Shown: positions 1 to 9,269, counted from the stretch's first letter. The stretch is 64,000 nt of DNA from Fontibacterium universale (GCA_965236175.1 CBDEAT010000001.1:124001-188000); one strand, 5' to 3'. The notes: generated from the sequence alone by a model not told the origin. A program made the numbers and translations.

Positions 1-431
1 CTGACAAAATAAAAGAGAAATTTAAAAATGATACAGTAGTAATTGTTTCTGCTGAAATTGAGCAACAAATTACTGAGCTGCAAGATTCTGAGGCTAGTGA
101 ATTTATGAAAGAAATTGGAATAAAAGAATCTGGATTGGATCAAATAATAAAAGCTGGATATAAAATCTTAAACTTAAGTACTTATTTTACCGTGGGTCCT
201 AAAGAAACTCACGCATGGACTATTGAAAAAAACTGCAAAGCTCCTGACGCGGCTGAAGTTATTCACTCTGATTTTAAAAAAGGTTTCATTAAAGCTGAGG
301 TTATATCTTACGTAGATTATATTCAATATATAGGAGAAGTCGGTGCTCGAGATAATGGAAAATTAAAGATCGAAGGAAAAGATTATGAAGTGGCCGATGG
401 AGATGTCTTACACTTTAGGTTCAACACGTAA
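1..431 (+). CDS. ychF: Ribosome-binding ATPase YchF, C-terminal part (5' end outside window)
   Basis: Only the last ~143 codons are present, read from base 3. The product is the Obg-family P-loop ATPase YchF/OLA1, a cytosolic protein that binds ribosomes and responds to redox state. The visible part runs from the end of the helical domain (VVIVSAEIEQQITEL) into the TGS domain, with the family signatures TYFTVGPKETHAWTI, GFIKAEVISY and the C-terminal VADGDVLHFRFN. The P-loop and the G-domain lie upstream of the window. The last 24 bases overlap the end of convergent petC. Identity is confident; the complete gene cannot be judged here. Confidence 0.93.
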   Translation, partial: DKIKEKFKNDTVVIVSAEIEQQITELQDSEASEFMKEIGIKESGLDQIIKAGYKILNLSTYFTVGPKETHAWTIEKNCKAPDAAEVIHSDFKKGFIKAEVISYVDYIQYIGEVGARDNGKLKIEGKDYEVADGDVLHFRFNT

Positions 432-1193
432 CCAAATCTTTTTCTTAACAAGATAAACTAGTACTGTAAGAATTAATAAATAAACAACAGTCTTAAAGCC
501 TATTCTTTTTCTAGCCTCTAAATGAGGTTCTGATGCCCAAGTTAAAAAAGTCACTACGTCTTTTGCAAGTTGCTCTTGTGTTGCAACGGTTCCATCTGAA
601 TAATTTACAGAATCTTTATTTAATGGTTGTGCCATTTTAATTTTATTACCTGACATATATTTATTGTAATATACACCGTCCTCCAGTTTTACGCCTTTTG
701 GAGGTTTATCCTCATAACCCATTAGAATAGAATAAATATAATCTGGCCCGCCGGCTCTAGCTTTTACTAAAACTGACATATCAGGAGGATATGCGCCGCC
801 ATTTGCAGCTCTTGCTGCTTTTTCATTTGGAAATGGGCTTGCAAATTTATCAGATGGCTTTCCAGGTCTTTTAAACATTTCTCCTTTGTCATTAGGACCA
901 TCTTCAACTTCAACTTTTGTTGCTATTGCTTTAACTTCTTCTTCTGAAAAACTTGGTCCTCCTACTTCTGATAAATTTCTATAACTTAAAAGATTCATTG
1001 AATGACAAGATGAGCAAACTTCTGTATAAACTTGATAGCCTCTTTGAAGGGATGCTCTATCAAATTTTCCAAAAAAACCATCGAAGGACCAAGATTGCTT
1101 TAAAAGCTTCTCTTGTTTTTCTGCAGAAAAAGAATTTGAAATATTAAATATTAAAACTAAAAAAAATAATGAAAATTTTATTAAAGAACTCAT
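408..1193 (-). CDS. petC: Cytochrome c1 of the ubiquinol:cytochrome c reductase (bc1) complex
   Basis: Complete 261-residue cytochrome c1, the haem c subunit passing electrons from the Rieske protein to soluble cytochrome c. It has a Sec signal peptide (residues 1-24, cleavage near SFSA), a covalent haem-binding motif C60-S-S-C63-H64, an AQPL segment consistent with the axial methionine region (KMAQPL), and one C-terminal membrane anchor (about 234-252) followed by lysines. It is the last gene of the petA-petB-petC operon, 10 bases after petB. In many proteobacteria petB and petC can be fused; here they are separate. The 3' end overlaps ychF by 24 bases. Confidence 0.96.
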   Translation of the reverse strand: MSSLIKFSLFFLVLIFNISNSFSAEKQEKLLKQSWSFDGFFGKFDRASLQRGYQVYTEVCSSCHSMNLLSYRNLSEVGGPSFSEEEVKAIATKVEVEDGPNDKGEMFKRPGKPSDKFASPFPNEKAARAANGGAYPPDMSVLVKARAGGPDYIYSILMGYEDKPPKGVKLEDGVYYNKYMSGNKIKMAQPLNKDSVNYSDGTVATQEQLAKDVVTFLTWASEPHLEARKRIGFKTVVYLLILTVLVYLVKKKIWLRVEPKV

Positions 1194-1203
1194 ATTTTTT
1201 TAT

Positions 1204-2505
1204 TTAAAAAATTTTAAATGTTTTAATTTTTCCTTGTTTTTTCCAATCCTCATACTCATGAATGCTATTGGGCATAGGTAGAGTTTTCTCTGTTAATGAC
1301 ACTAAGGGAGCAATAATTAAAAAGAATGAAAACCAGTAAATAGTTCCTACTCTAGAAATTAAAACATAAATACCTTCTGCCGGCATTCCCCCTACGTACA
1401 TTAGTATAAAAAAATCAAGAACGAATAAAAAAACGAACTGCTTCCATATAGGTCTAAAAACTGAAGATCGAACTTTAGACAAATCTAACCAAGGTAATAA
1501 ACCTAAAACTGCAATACTACTCACCATTGCAATAACTCCTAAAAGTTTATCAGGTATACTTCTTAAAATTGCATAGAATGGTAAAAAATACCATTCAGGA
1601 ACAATATGAGCTGGAGTTACTAAAGGGTCTGCAGGAATGTAATTGTCTGGATGTCCAAGATAGTTTGGTGCGAACATTGTAATTAAAACAAAAGCTAATA
1701 AAAAAATTAACATCGCAAATAAATCTTTACTAGTTGTAAAAGGTGCAAAACTAACTGTATCTCTAGTATCAGCTGGCTCAATACCTGATGGATTATTGGA
1801 ACCAACAATATGTAAAGCTATAACGTGAAAAATTACTATGCCTAAAATTCCAAAGGCTAAAAGCCAATGCAAAACATAAAAACGATTTAAAGTAGAATCT
1901 CCAACCGAATAATCTCCCCACAACCATGTAACTATTGCTTTGCCTACTAATGGTACTGCTGAAAATAAATTTGTAATAACTGTTGCACCCCAATAACTCA
2001 TTTGACCCCATGGCAAAGTATAACCAAGGAAAGCAGTGGCCATCATCAGAAAAAAAATAATAATTCCTATAAGCCACATTAATTGGCGCGGTTCTTTATA
2101 AGAACCATAATAAAGTCCTCTAAAAATATGAATATATACTGCTATAAAAAAGAAAGAGGCAAAATTCATGTGAGCGTATCTAAGAAGCCATCCGTAATTT
2201 ACATCTCGCATAATTTTTTCAACAGATACAAAAGCTTCAGATGAAGATGGTTTGTAGTGCATTCCAAGAACTAAACCTGTAACAATTAAAAATATTAAGC
2301 ATATCATTAATATTCCACCCAAGCTCCAAAGATAACTTAAATTTTTCGGAACTTGAAAATCTAAATATTCGTATTTAAACATTCTGATAATTGGAAGACG
2401 ATTATCTATCCAGCCAACAACTCCTTTGAATGGAGACCCCCCAACTTTATTTGTGTGAACAGGTTTGATTTCGTTTTGATTAAAATTAGAATCTTTTCCA
2501 CTCAT
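1204..2505 (-). CDS. petB: Cytochrome b of the bc1 complex
   Basis: A 433-residue multi-spanning inner-membrane protein holding haems bL and bH. Two His pairs with 14-residue spacing are visible, H112/H126 and H213/H227, as expected for the haem ligands, and the Qo-site PEWY motif lies at 303-306. Length and motif order match bacterial cytochrome b with eight transmembrane helices. An N-terminal extension of about 45 hydrophilic residues precedes the first core segment. It lies 8 bases after petA and 10 before petC, clearly one operon. Confidence 0.97.
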   Translation of the reverse strand: MSGKDSNFNQNEIKPVHTNKVGGSPFKGVVGWIDNRLPIIRMFKYEYLDFQVPKNLSYLWSLGGILMICLIFLIVTGLVLGMHYKPSSSEAFVSVEKIMRDVNYGWLLRYAHMNFASFFFIAVYIHIFRGLYYGSYKEPRQLMWLIGIIIFFLMMATAFLGYTLPWGQMSYWGATVITNLFSAVPLVGKAIVTWLWGDYSVGDSTLNRFYVLHWLLAFGILGIVIFHVIALHIVGSNNPSGIEPADTRDTVSFAPFTTSKDLFAMLIFLLAFVLITMFAPNYLGHPDNYIPADPLVTPAHIVPEWYFLPFYAILRSIPDKLLGVIAMVSSIAVLGLLPWLDLSKVRSSVFRPIWKQFVFLFVLDFFILMYVGGMPAEGIYVLISRVGTIYWFSFFLIIAPLVSLTEKTLPMPNSIHEYEDWKKQGKIKTFKIF

Positions 2506-2513
2506 AATAATTT

Positions 2514-3038
2514 TTATCCTAATTTAATTTTATTATCCCCAACAAATTCATATGTTGGAACTTCCAAATTAGTTGGAGCCGGACCTTTTCTAATTCTTCC
2601 AGAACTATCATAATGAGAACCGTGACAAGGACAAAACCATCCGCCGTAATCACCTTTGCCACTAATCGGAACGCAGCCTAAATGAGTGCAAACTCCGACT
2701 AAAACTAGCCATTCAGATTTTTTAACTCTTTTATTATCAGGCTGAGGATCTTTTAATTCTTTAAGATCAACTTTTTCAGCGTTAGCAATTTCATCTTTAG
2801 TTCTTCTTTTAATAAAAACAGGTTTTCCTCTCCATAGAACTGTTATTTCTTGTCCCTCTTTAATCTTTGATAAATCAACTTCAATAGATGCAAGGGCTTT
2901 TACTGAGGAGTCCGGATTCATTTGGTTTATAACCGGCCAAACCGCGGCACCAACCCCTACTGCGCCGACAGCTGTTGTGGCAACAGTTAAAAAGTCTCTT
3001 CTATTTTTCTTATCTGAGTTATTATTATTTTCTGACAT
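2514..3038 (-). CDS. petA: Rieske iron-sulfur subunit of the bc1 complex
   Basis: A 174-residue Rieske [2Fe-2S] protein. The N-terminus carries a Tat-type signal/anchor with RRDFL at 13-17 followed by an Ala/Gly/Val-rich hydrophobic helix. Cluster ligands are in C117-T-H119-L-G-C122 and C136-P-C138-H139-G-S, the two conserved boxes. It takes electrons from ubiquinol at the Qo site of PetB and delivers them to PetC. It is the first gene of petABC; the 76-base gap to divergent trmL should hold the promoters of both units. Confidence 0.97.
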   Translation of the reverse strand: MSENNNNSDKKNRRDFLTVATTAVGAVGVGAAVWPVINQMNPDSSVKALASIEVDLSKIKEGQEITVLWRGKPVFIKRRTKDEIANAEKVDLKELKDPQPDNKRVKKSEWLVLVGVCTHLGCVPISGKGDYGGWFCPCHGSHYDSSGRIRKGPAPTNLEVPTYEFVGDNKIKLG

Positions 3039-3114
3039 GAATATTTAATTTAATTATTTCTAAACTATTTTCTTTTCCATAGCCAGAATGACGCATAAAT
3101 AATAAATTTCTTAT

Positions 3115-3570
3115 ATGATTAATATTGCATTATTTCAGCCTGATATTCCTCAAAATACGGCTGCAACCATAAGATTGTGTGCATGCTTAAATGCCACTTT
3201 AGAAATTATTGAACCTTGCGGGTTTCAATTTGATGAAAAGAGACTCAAAAGCATCTACATGGATTATTATAAAAATTGTAAAATTATAAGACATCAATCA
3301 TTTGATGATTTTATTAAAACTAAAAAAGATAAAAGAATAATCTTATTAACCACTAAAGCAAAAAAAAATTATTATAACTTTGATTTTAAAAAAAATGATA
3401 CAATATTATTTGGAAGAGAAAGTGCTGGCGTACCAGATTCCGTACACGAGATAGCTGATGCAAGATTAAAGATACCTATCTCTAAAAGTACCAGATCTTT
3501 AAATGTTGTAACCTCTATTTCTATTGTGTTATCAGAGGCACTTAGGCAAAACAATTACTACAATATTTAA
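3115..3570 (+). CDS. trmL: tRNA (cytidine/uridine-2'-O-)-methyltransferase, TrmL type
   Basis: A 151-residue SPOUT-class RNA methyltransferase. The start IALFQPDIPQNTAATIRL and the motifs LFGRESAGVP and SLNVVTSISIVLSEAL are those of TrmL/CspR, which methylates the 2'-OH of wobble nucleotide 34 in tRNA-Leu isoacceptors. The knotted C-terminal half that binds S-adenosylmethionine is intact. Full family length. It heads a short forward run with hemF (2-base gap) and greA. The exact tRNA substrate is assigned from the family only. Confidence 0.9.
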   Translation: MINIALFQPDIPQNTAATIRLCACLNATLEIIEPCGFQFDEKRLKSIYMDYYKNCKIIRHQSFDDFIKTKKDKRIILLTTKAKKNYYNFDFKKNDTILFGRESAGVPDSVHEIADARLKIPISKSTRSLNVVTSISIVLSEALRQNNYYNI

Positions 3571-3572
3571 TA

Positions 3573-4415
3573 ATGAATTCAAATTTGGAAAAAAAAAAAA
3601 TTATTGCTAAAAATTGGTTTGAAAGTTTAAGAAATTCTATTTGCAGTGAATTTGAAAAAATCGAATATCTTAAATCTAAAAAGAAAATCTTATTTAAAAA
3701 AGCCAAGTGGACTGCTGGTGGAAGCTCTAAAGGCGGAGGAACATTTGCGTTAATTGAGAATGGGTCTGTCTTTGAAAAGGTCGGAGTTAATATTTCTACA
3801 GTCTCCGGAAAATTTAATAAAGAATTTAGAAAAAAAATTCCTGGGGCGTTACATAATCCTAATTTTTGGGCTTCGGGAATCTCTATTGTGGCACATATGC
3901 AAAATCCAAAAGTTCCTGCATTTCATTTTAATACTAGATTTATTGTAACCTCGAAATCTTGGTTTGGTGGAGGAATGGATATGACGCCGTGCATAAAAGA
4001 TTTGAATCAAAAAAAATATTTTCATAATGAAATAAAAAAAATGTGTGATCTTCATAATAAAAATTATTATTCTCAGCATAAAAAAAATTGTGATCAATAT
4101 TTTTATTTACCCCACAGGCAAGAACCTAGGGGAGACGGTGGAATATTTTATGATTATCTTAATTCTAATAACTGGGATAAAGATTTTAATTACACTAGAG
4201 ATATTGGAATAACTTTTTTAAAAGTAGCTTCTCAAATAATACAAAAAAAAATGTTTTTAAAATGGAATAAAAAAGATAAAGAAAAACAATTAATTAAAAG
4301 AGGAAGATACGTTGAATTTAATTTATTATACGATCGAGGTACCAAATTTGGTTTAAATACCAATGGAAATATTGAAGCTATTTTTATGTCGCTTCCCCCA
4401 CTTGCAAAATGGTAA
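3573..4415 (+). CDS. hemF: Oxygen-dependent coproporphyrinogen III oxidase
   Basis: A 280-residue HemF, which oxidatively decarboxylates coproporphyrinogen III to protoporphyrinogen IX using O2, in the haem pathway that feeds the cytochromes encoded nearby. Diagnostic segments are KWTAGGSSKGGG, the HFNTRF strand, the WFGGGMDMTPC box, the RQEPRGDGGIF loop and the end GRYVEFNLLYDRGTKFGL with SLPPLAKW. Length is slightly short for the family (about 300) but all blocks are present. Presence of the oxygen-dependent enzyme suits an obligately aerobic lifestyle. Confidence 0.96.
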   Translation: MNSNLEKKKIIAKNWFESLRNSICSEFEKIEYLKSKKKILFKKAKWTAGGSSKGGGTFALIENGSVFEKVGVNISTVSGKFNKEFRKKIPGALHNPNFWASGISIVAHMQNPKVPAFHFNTRFIVTSKSWFGGGMDMTPCIKDLNQKKYFHNEIKKMCDLHNKNYYSQHKKNCDQYFYLPHRQEPRGDGGIFYDYLNSNNWDKDFNYTRDIGITFLKVASQIIQKKMFLKWNKKDKEKQLIKRGRYVEFNLLYDRGTKFGLNTNGNIEAIFMSLPPLAKW

Positions 4416-4423
4416 AAATCTAA

Positions 4424-4900
4424 ATGGAAAAAGAACCAATCACTCCTCAGGGTTTAGAAAAAATTAAAATAGAATTACAAGAGAGAATTTCTGTAACTAG
4501 ACCAAAGATTGTTACTGCCATTTCGGAAGCGAGAGCTCATGGTGATCTAAAAGAAAATGCTGAATATCATGCTGCAAAAGAAGAACAAGGTCATAATGAA
4601 AGAAGAATTCAAGAAATCGAAACAACAATAGCAACCGCTAACATTGTAGATGTTTCAAAAATTAAAAATGATAACAAAGTAATTTTTGGATCAACAATTA
4701 TTTTGTTAGATATGGAAACTAATGAGAAAAAAAAATACAAAATTGTTGGCAAAGATGAGGCAAATGCAAAAGAAGGTTTGCTATATTACAAATCTCCAAT
4801 TGCATTAGAACTAGTTTCAAAACATACAGGTGACTTTGTCTCTGTTAAAACTCCAGCTGGAGAAAAAAATTATGAGATTATTGAAGTTAAATATATTTAA
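4424..4900 (+). CDS. greA: Transcription elongation factor GreA
   Basis: A 158-residue GreA, which stimulates transcript cleavage by backtracked RNA polymerase. The N-terminal coiled coil holds the signature DLKENAEYHAAKEEQ with the acidic tip residues (D, E) that coordinate the catalytic metal; the C-terminal FKBP-like domain follows from about residue 80. Start MEKEPITPQGLEKIK is standard. It lies 8 bases after hemF. The stop codon lies in the left arm of an inverted repeat shared with the end of the convergent cca gene. Confidence 0.96.
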   Translation: MEKEPITPQGLEKIKIELQERISVTRPKIVTAISEARAHGDLKENAEYHAAKEEQGHNERRIQEIETTIATANIVDVSKIKNDNKVIFGSTIILLDMETNEKKKYKIVGKDEANAKEGLLYYKSPIALELVSKHTGDFVSVKTPAGEKNYEIIEVKYI

Positions 4901-4916
4901 TTTAAGTATTAAATAT
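4893..4916. repeat. Inverted repeat spanning convergent gene ends
   Basis: Perfect 9-base arms (ATATTTAAT / ATTAAATAT) separated by 6 bases. The left arm contains the greA stop codon and the right arm the cca stop codon. There is no GC-rich stem and no T-run, so it is not a canonical intrinsic terminator. It may be a weak bidirectional transcript-end structure, or chance in AT-rich DNA. Confidence 0.35.
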
Positions 4917-6099
4917 CACGTAAATTTAATTTAAAGTTATTTTTGATCCAAGACTTTTTTAAAAATTCTAATTTTTTTCCAAGTTTTTTTCCTTGCTTAA
5001 ATCCCTTTTTAATTAAAAAATCTCCAGAAATAGGAAATCTTGGGACTTTAAATTTTTTAATAAATAGCCTGTACTTTATAAGGGTTTTTAAATTAATTTC
5101 TTTATTTACGCAAAAAATAAAATTTAAAAAATCTAATGTTAAATCTTTTTTATAAAAATATATCTGGTGTCTGATTGTCTGATAACTGTATGCTTTATTT
5201 TTTAACAACTTAAACTGTTCGTAAATAAAATTAAGATAATCTTTATCTTTATTAGACAAGCGGAATTCTTTGAAAAAATGGATATATTTTTTATCATATC
5301 CAACTAATAATATTGAAAGCAATTGAAGATAATTAAATTTTAATCCTAATTTTTTATTCAAAATTCGGACTCTATTTAATCTCTCAAAGAATTTTATTTT
5401 ATATACTTTGCTAATAATCTTTTTAAAATAATCCTTATTATTAATAGTAAATAAACTTTTTAGTTCTAAAATTTTTTTTAGCTCTATAAATAATCTTTCT
5501 TGCGAGATAAATTTTAAAAATCTAAGATTTTTATTAATAATTCTCATAATATTATGATCTTTAATATTAGAATTATATTCCAATGAGAATCTTATAAATC
5601 TTAATATTCTTAAATAATCTTCTTTAATTCTTAAATCTGGACTTCCAATAAAATTAATTTTTTTATTCTTTAAATCTTTAATTCCACTTACTGGATCAAA
5701 AATCTTTCCAAATTTATCGCAATAAATTGCATTGATTGTAAAATCTCTTCTTAATGAATCTTCTAACCAATTATTGGTCAGTTGAATTTCTGTGTGCCTA
5801 CCATCAGGCTTTATATCTTTTCTTAAAGATGTAATTTCATATTTATAATTCTTAGAAAAAGTTGTAATTGATCCATATTTAATTGCTAAATCTAAGACTT
5901 TATAATTATTTTTTAATAATATTTTTTTAACTTCCTCTGGCTTATAAACGGTAGCCAAATCGATATCTGTTGTTAATTTTCGCTCAATTGCCTTTCTAAC
6001 ACAACCTCCAACAAACTGAGTATGGGTTTCTAAATTAGTTGGATTTAAAATTGAGATTAATTTTTTATTTTCTTTTGAAAATAAAAATGTTTTTTTCAT
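4909..6099 (-). CDS. cca: CCA tRNA nucleotidyltransferase / poly(A) polymerase family protein
   Basis: A 396-residue class II nucleotidyltransferase. The head domain shows G31-G-C-V-R35, the DID metal-binding pair at 45-47, then TSLRKD and LEDSLRRDFTINAI, and DYLRILRFIRF in the RNA-binding part, typical of the alphaproteobacterial CCA-adding enzymes. It would repair or add tRNA 3' CCA ends; the tRNAs of this window already encode CCA, so repair may be its main use. A poly(A) polymerase role cannot be excluded by sequence. The C-terminal half is very Lys/Ile/Phe/Asn-rich, reflecting base composition. Confidence 0.87.
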   Translation of the reverse strand: MKKTFLFSKENKKLISILNPTNLETHTQFVGGCVRKAIERKLTTDIDLATVYKPEEVKKILLKNNYKVLDLAIKYGSITTFSKNYKYEITSLRKDIKPDGRHTEIQLTNNWLEDSLRRDFTINAIYCDKFGKIFDPVSGIKDLKNKKINFIGSPDLRIKEDYLRILRFIRFSLEYNSNIKDHNIMRIINKNLRFLKFISQERLFIELKKILELKSLFTINNKDYFKKIISKVYKIKFFERLNRVRILNKKLGLKFNYLQLLSILLVGYDKKYIHFFKEFRLSNKDKDYLNFIYEQFKLLKNKAYSYQTIRHQIYFYKKDLTLDFLNFIFCVNKEINLKTLIKYRLFIKKFKVPRFPISGDFLIKKGFKQGKKLGKKLEFLKKSWIKNNFKLNLRDI

Positions 6100-6107
6100 T
6101 AAAAATA

Positions 6108-6578
6108 TTAATATAATTCTATTTTGCCAGAAAACGTACTATTTTTTTCTGATAATTTTTTTAATAAAATTTTTTCTTTTCTGACATTTAATGAAAAATA
6201 TATATTGGCATTTGTTTCAAAGCCAAATTGTCCATAATAATCTAGTTCTCCAATTAAAATAATAAAATCAATATTTTTTTGATTTATACCGCTTATGCTT
6301 TTGTTAACCAATTCTTTGCCTATCCCTCTTCCTTTAAATTTTTGATCAACTATTAAGGGCCCCAACATTAACCCATCATTACTTTGTATTTTACAATTAA
6401 AATATCTGATGCTTCCAATTATTTTCTGTCCTTGACTATAAACTTTTGAATATTTTATGTTAGGTTCGAGATTCTCTCTTAATCTAAAGCTAGGTCTGGC
6501 ATATCTTCCTGGACCCAAAACATCTTCTTCGAGTAAAAATATTTTTTTATTATCTGATTTTTTTTCTTCTCTAATCAC
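6108..6578 (-). CDS. GNAT family N-acetyltransferase
   Basis: A 156-residue GNAT protein. The acetyl-CoA pyrophosphate-binding motif is visible as KFKGRGIGKELV after the beta-4 strand LMLGPLIVDQ, and DYYGQFGFETN matches the C-terminal part of the YhbS/PA4866-like subgroup. The substrate is unknown. The call uses GTG at 6578, directly before IREEKKSD; no ATG start fits the N-terminal domain. It follows cca's start by 8 bases and may be cotranscribed with it and the preceding tRNA-Gln. Confidence 0.75.
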   Translation of the reverse strand: MIREEKKSDNKKIFLLEEDVLGPGRYARPSFRLRENLEPNIKYSKVYSQGQKIIGSIRYFNCKIQSNDGLMLGPLIVDQKFKGRGIGKELVNKSISGINQKNIDFIILIGELDYYGQFGFETNANIYFSLNVRKEKILLKKLSEKNSTFSGKIELY

Positions 6579-6595
6579 AGTAATTATTTTTAACT

Positions 6596-6669
6596 TGGCT
6601 GGGGCTCCAGGATTCGAACCTGGGATGGCGGGATCAAAACCCGCTGCCTTACCGCTTGGCTAAGCCCCA
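6596..6669 (-). tRNA. tRNA-Gln (anticodon TTG)
   Basis: A complete cloverleaf on the minus strand. The acceptor TGGGGCT pairs with AGCCCCA, the anticodon stem GCGGG/CCCGC encloses the loop TTTTGAT giving anticodon TTG, and the T-arm has GGTTCGAATCC. The discriminator is G and CCA is encoded (6596-6598). It lies between the GNAT gene and ispE. Confidence 0.96.
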
Positions 6670-6690
6670 ATATTTATTTTAGAAATAAGG

Positions 6691-7566
6691 TTATATTATT
6701 TTTGCTTTCCTTATCCAATAACTTTTATAATGTTTTTTTAGAGTAATAATAGCTTCGGCTAACTGTGAGTTATTTTCAAAAATAGCAAAACAAGCTGAGC
6801 CGCTACCAGTCATCCTTGCTAATTTACAGCCTTTTAATTTCTTAAGAAAAGTTAATACTTTTAATATTGTCTTGTTATTCTTAAAAGCACTTTGTTCTAG
6901 ATCATTGCCTTTGTAATTTAGAAATTTAAAAAAATAATTCATATTTAAAACATTCTTTTTTATAAGAGAAATCTCAGAAATATTTCTTTTCGAAAATATT
7001 TTATTTGATTCATAAATATTTTTTGTAGAATTTAAACAATTGGGATAAACTAATAATACATTAAATTTTGGCTTTTTAATAAATTCTATAATTTTATTAT
7101 TAGGGCCATGCAGAATCTTAAAATTAGTATTCAGTGAAGGTTCAACATCGGCGCCTATTTTTTTACATATTAAAGAAACTATTTTGCTTTTTAAATTTAA
7201 TTTAAGATATTTATTAAAAAAAGTGAGCAATGCAGAAACATCTGCTGATCCACCTCCAAATCCAGAGCCTTGTGGTATATTTTTTACAATTGTTATTTTA
7301 AATTTATGTTTATTAAATCTTGGATATTTTTTTAAAATATTTAATAATTTTAATACTGTGTTGTTCTTATTGCTTATTCCTTTAGAAAATTTTCCAGTAA
7401 AAATGATCTGATTATTTCGTTTATTAGAAGATACAAAAATCTGATCATAAATATCAAAAAAACAGAATAATGTTTCTATTTCATGATAATTATTTTTTAA
7501 TTTTTTTATTACTTTTAAATATAAATTTATTTTGCCATAAGCTTTAAGACTTGTTTTTATCCGCAT
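6691..7566 (-). CDS. ispE: 4-diphosphocytidyl-2-C-methyl-D-erythritol kinase
   Basis: A 291-residue GHMP kinase, the ATP-dependent step of the MEP isoprenoid pathway; ispH of the same pathway is at 20.4 kb. The N-terminal AYGKINLYLKV, the phosphate-binding loop PQGSGFGGGSADVSAL (from residue 98) and the C-terminal ARMTGSGSACFAIF are diagnostic. The ATG start lies inside the end of the upstream TPR gene (23-base overlap), a neighbourhood common in alphaproteobacteria. Confidence 0.95.
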   Translation of the reverse strand: MRIKTSLKAYGKINLYLKVIKKLKNNYHEIETLFCFFDIYDQIFVSSNKRNNQIIFTGKFSKGISNKNNTVLKLLNILKKYPRFNKHKFKITIVKNIPQGSGFGGGSADVSALLTFFNKYLKLNLKSKIVSLICKKIGADVEPSLNTNFKILHGPNNKIIEFIKKPKFNVLLVYPNCLNSTKNIYESNKIFSKRNISEISLIKKNVLNMNYFFKFLNYKGNDLEQSAFKNNKTILKVLTFLKKLKGCKLARMTGSGSACFAIFENNSQLAEAIITLKKHYKSYWIRKAKII

Positions 7567-9265
7567 TATCTAATCCAAAAATTATTTTCTTATTTATAGA
7601 TTCTTTTAAATCTTGCTCAATATTTTTAAGCTTGATAGCATTTTGCCAAACATACCTAGCTTGAATTTCTTTTCCATTAGTCCAAAGAACATCACCGTAA
7701 TGATCATAAATAACAGCTTCGGAAGGTTCTTTTTCATAAGCTGTCTGCAAAATTTCTTCTGCCTTATCATAATCCTTTAATAAAAAATATGCCCAGCCAA
7801 GTGAATCTAAAATATATCCGCGTCCTTTACTTATATTAACTGCTTCAACTAACATTTCTTTTGCTTTGTCTAAATTAATTTTTTTCTCTAACCAGCTATA
7901 TGCCAAATAATTCAAAACCTCAGGCTGCTTAGGTGAAATTTTAAGAGCTTGCAAAAAACTTTTTTCTGCATTCTCCCATAACCCTGCTCGTTCTTGGCTA
8001 ATAGCTAAATTATAATAATAAATCCAATCACCATCCTTTGTATCTTTTTTTGATGCTATTGATTTTTCATATAATTCTATAGATTTAGAGTAATTTTTAT
8101 TAGCTCTTATAAAATTTGCTAATTCAAAATATTTTTCAGATGCAAAAAATTCATTATTCTTTAAAAAACTTTCAAGTAAATTGATTTGTTTTTCAGAGTT
8201 AATATTTGGTAAAAATCTTAATCTTGTTAAATTCGCATACCAATAAAATTCTTTTCCCAATTTCTCAATTACTTTTATTTCCTTTTCTGACTGTTCTAGA
8301 TTATTTAATATAATCAGATTTTCTACTTTTAATATTTTATTAGATTGAAAATTAGGATTTAAATATTCACTTAAGTTTAAATAAAAATTTGAGATCTGAA
8401 CTTGTTCATAATTCTGATAAAAGTTAGCAAATAAATAAAATAATTCAGCTAATCCATGATTAATATTTTTTCTTTTATAAAATTTGTCAATTTTATAAAA
8501 TTTATTTTCACGAGAATCTAAAAAAAGTTGTTTAAATAATAAATTTTCTGAAGATATTTCTAGATTACGGTTGATAATATCATTAATTTTATCTTTATTA
8601 TTTTTCTCTAGATAATAAGATAAATAAAAATAATTATATCTACCCAATTCTTTTTTATTAGAAATTTCATTAAAATATAAATCAATATTTTTTGGATTAT
8701 CTAAATATAAATTAATTAGAATTTTTTGTGTTAAAGAAACATTTTTAAAACTTGAATTTGAGGTGCCAATTTTTTGGTTTAATTCTTCAATATTTTTATT
8801 TGATAAATCCGCCCACAAACCAAGATTTTGGTACAATTCTGTCAATAACGGATCACTAAGACTTTGTTTTGATAAGGAAATGTAATTCTTTAATTTTGAA
8901 TATCGTTCTTTTTTAAAATCATAAACAAACAATATGAGATTATATGGATACAAAGACTGGTAGGATTTATCTAGCTTTTTTATAAATATATAAGCTTCTT
9001 CAATTTTTCCATTATTAACTAATGTTTCAACGTACTTGAGATTAAATTCTGAATGATAAGTTCCTAAATTTTCAATATTTTCGAAAAAACCGTAAGCCTT
9101 CTGTGAGTCATTTTTTTGCAATGAAACACTGCCAGATAAATAATTAGAAAAATAATTAGAATTTTTAACTAATCTTTTTTTATTTTCTAAAATATTAGCA
9201 TTCAAATGCGAATAATTTGCTATAAATAACAATAAAAACACTATGTAAAAAATCTTTTTATTCAT
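7544..9265 (-). CDS. Exported tetratricopeptide-repeat protein
   Basis: About 573 residues with an N-terminal Sec signal (MNKKIFYIVFLLLFI, cleavage near NYSHLNA). The C-terminal third contains consecutive TPR motifs (SIELYEKSIASKKDTKDGDW; AGLWENAEKSFLQALKISPK; LDKAKEMLVEAVNISKGRG; YDKAEEILQTAYEKEP), ending in a YDHYGDVLW segment seen in the TPR proteins encoded beside ispE in alphaproteobacteria. A periplasmic or membrane-associated scaffold is likely; no catalytic domain is visible. I prefer ATG at 9265 over a TTG at 9277 that would overlap the divergent gene at 9270. Confidence 0.82.
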   Translation of the reverse strand: MNKKIFYIVFLLLFIANYSHLNANILENKKRLVKNSNYFSNYLSGSVSLQKNDSQKAYGFFENIENLGTYHSEFNLKYVETLVNNGKIEEAYIFIKKLDKSYQSLYPYNLILFVYDFKKERYSKLKNYISLSKQSLSDPLLTELYQNLGLWADLSNKNIEELNQKIGTSNSSFKNVSLTQKILINLYLDNPKNIDLYFNEISNKKELGRYNYFYLSYYLEKNNKDKINDIINRNLEISSENLLFKQLFLDSRENKFYKIDKFYKRKNINHGLAELFYLFANFYQNYEQVQISNFYLNLSEYLNPNFQSNKILKVENLIILNNLEQSEKEIKVIEKLGKEFYWYANLTRLRFLPNINSEKQINLLESFLKNNEFFASEKYFELANFIRANKNYSKSIELYEKSIASKKDTKDGDWIYYYNLAISQERAGLWENAEKSFLQALKISPKQPEVLNYLAYSWLEKKINLDKAKEMLVEAVNISKGRGYILDSLGWAYFLLKDYDKAEEILQTAYEKEPSEAVIYDHYGDVLWTNGKEIQARYVWQNAIKLKNIEQDLKESINKKIIFGLDNADKNKS

Positions 9266-9269
9266 AAAA

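Noticed and set aside
6457..6663. Forward open frame across the tRNA-Gln gene
   Set aside because: Antisense to the GNAT gene and the tRNA; its C-terminal part is the reverse complement of tRNA sequence (PGFEPG pattern).
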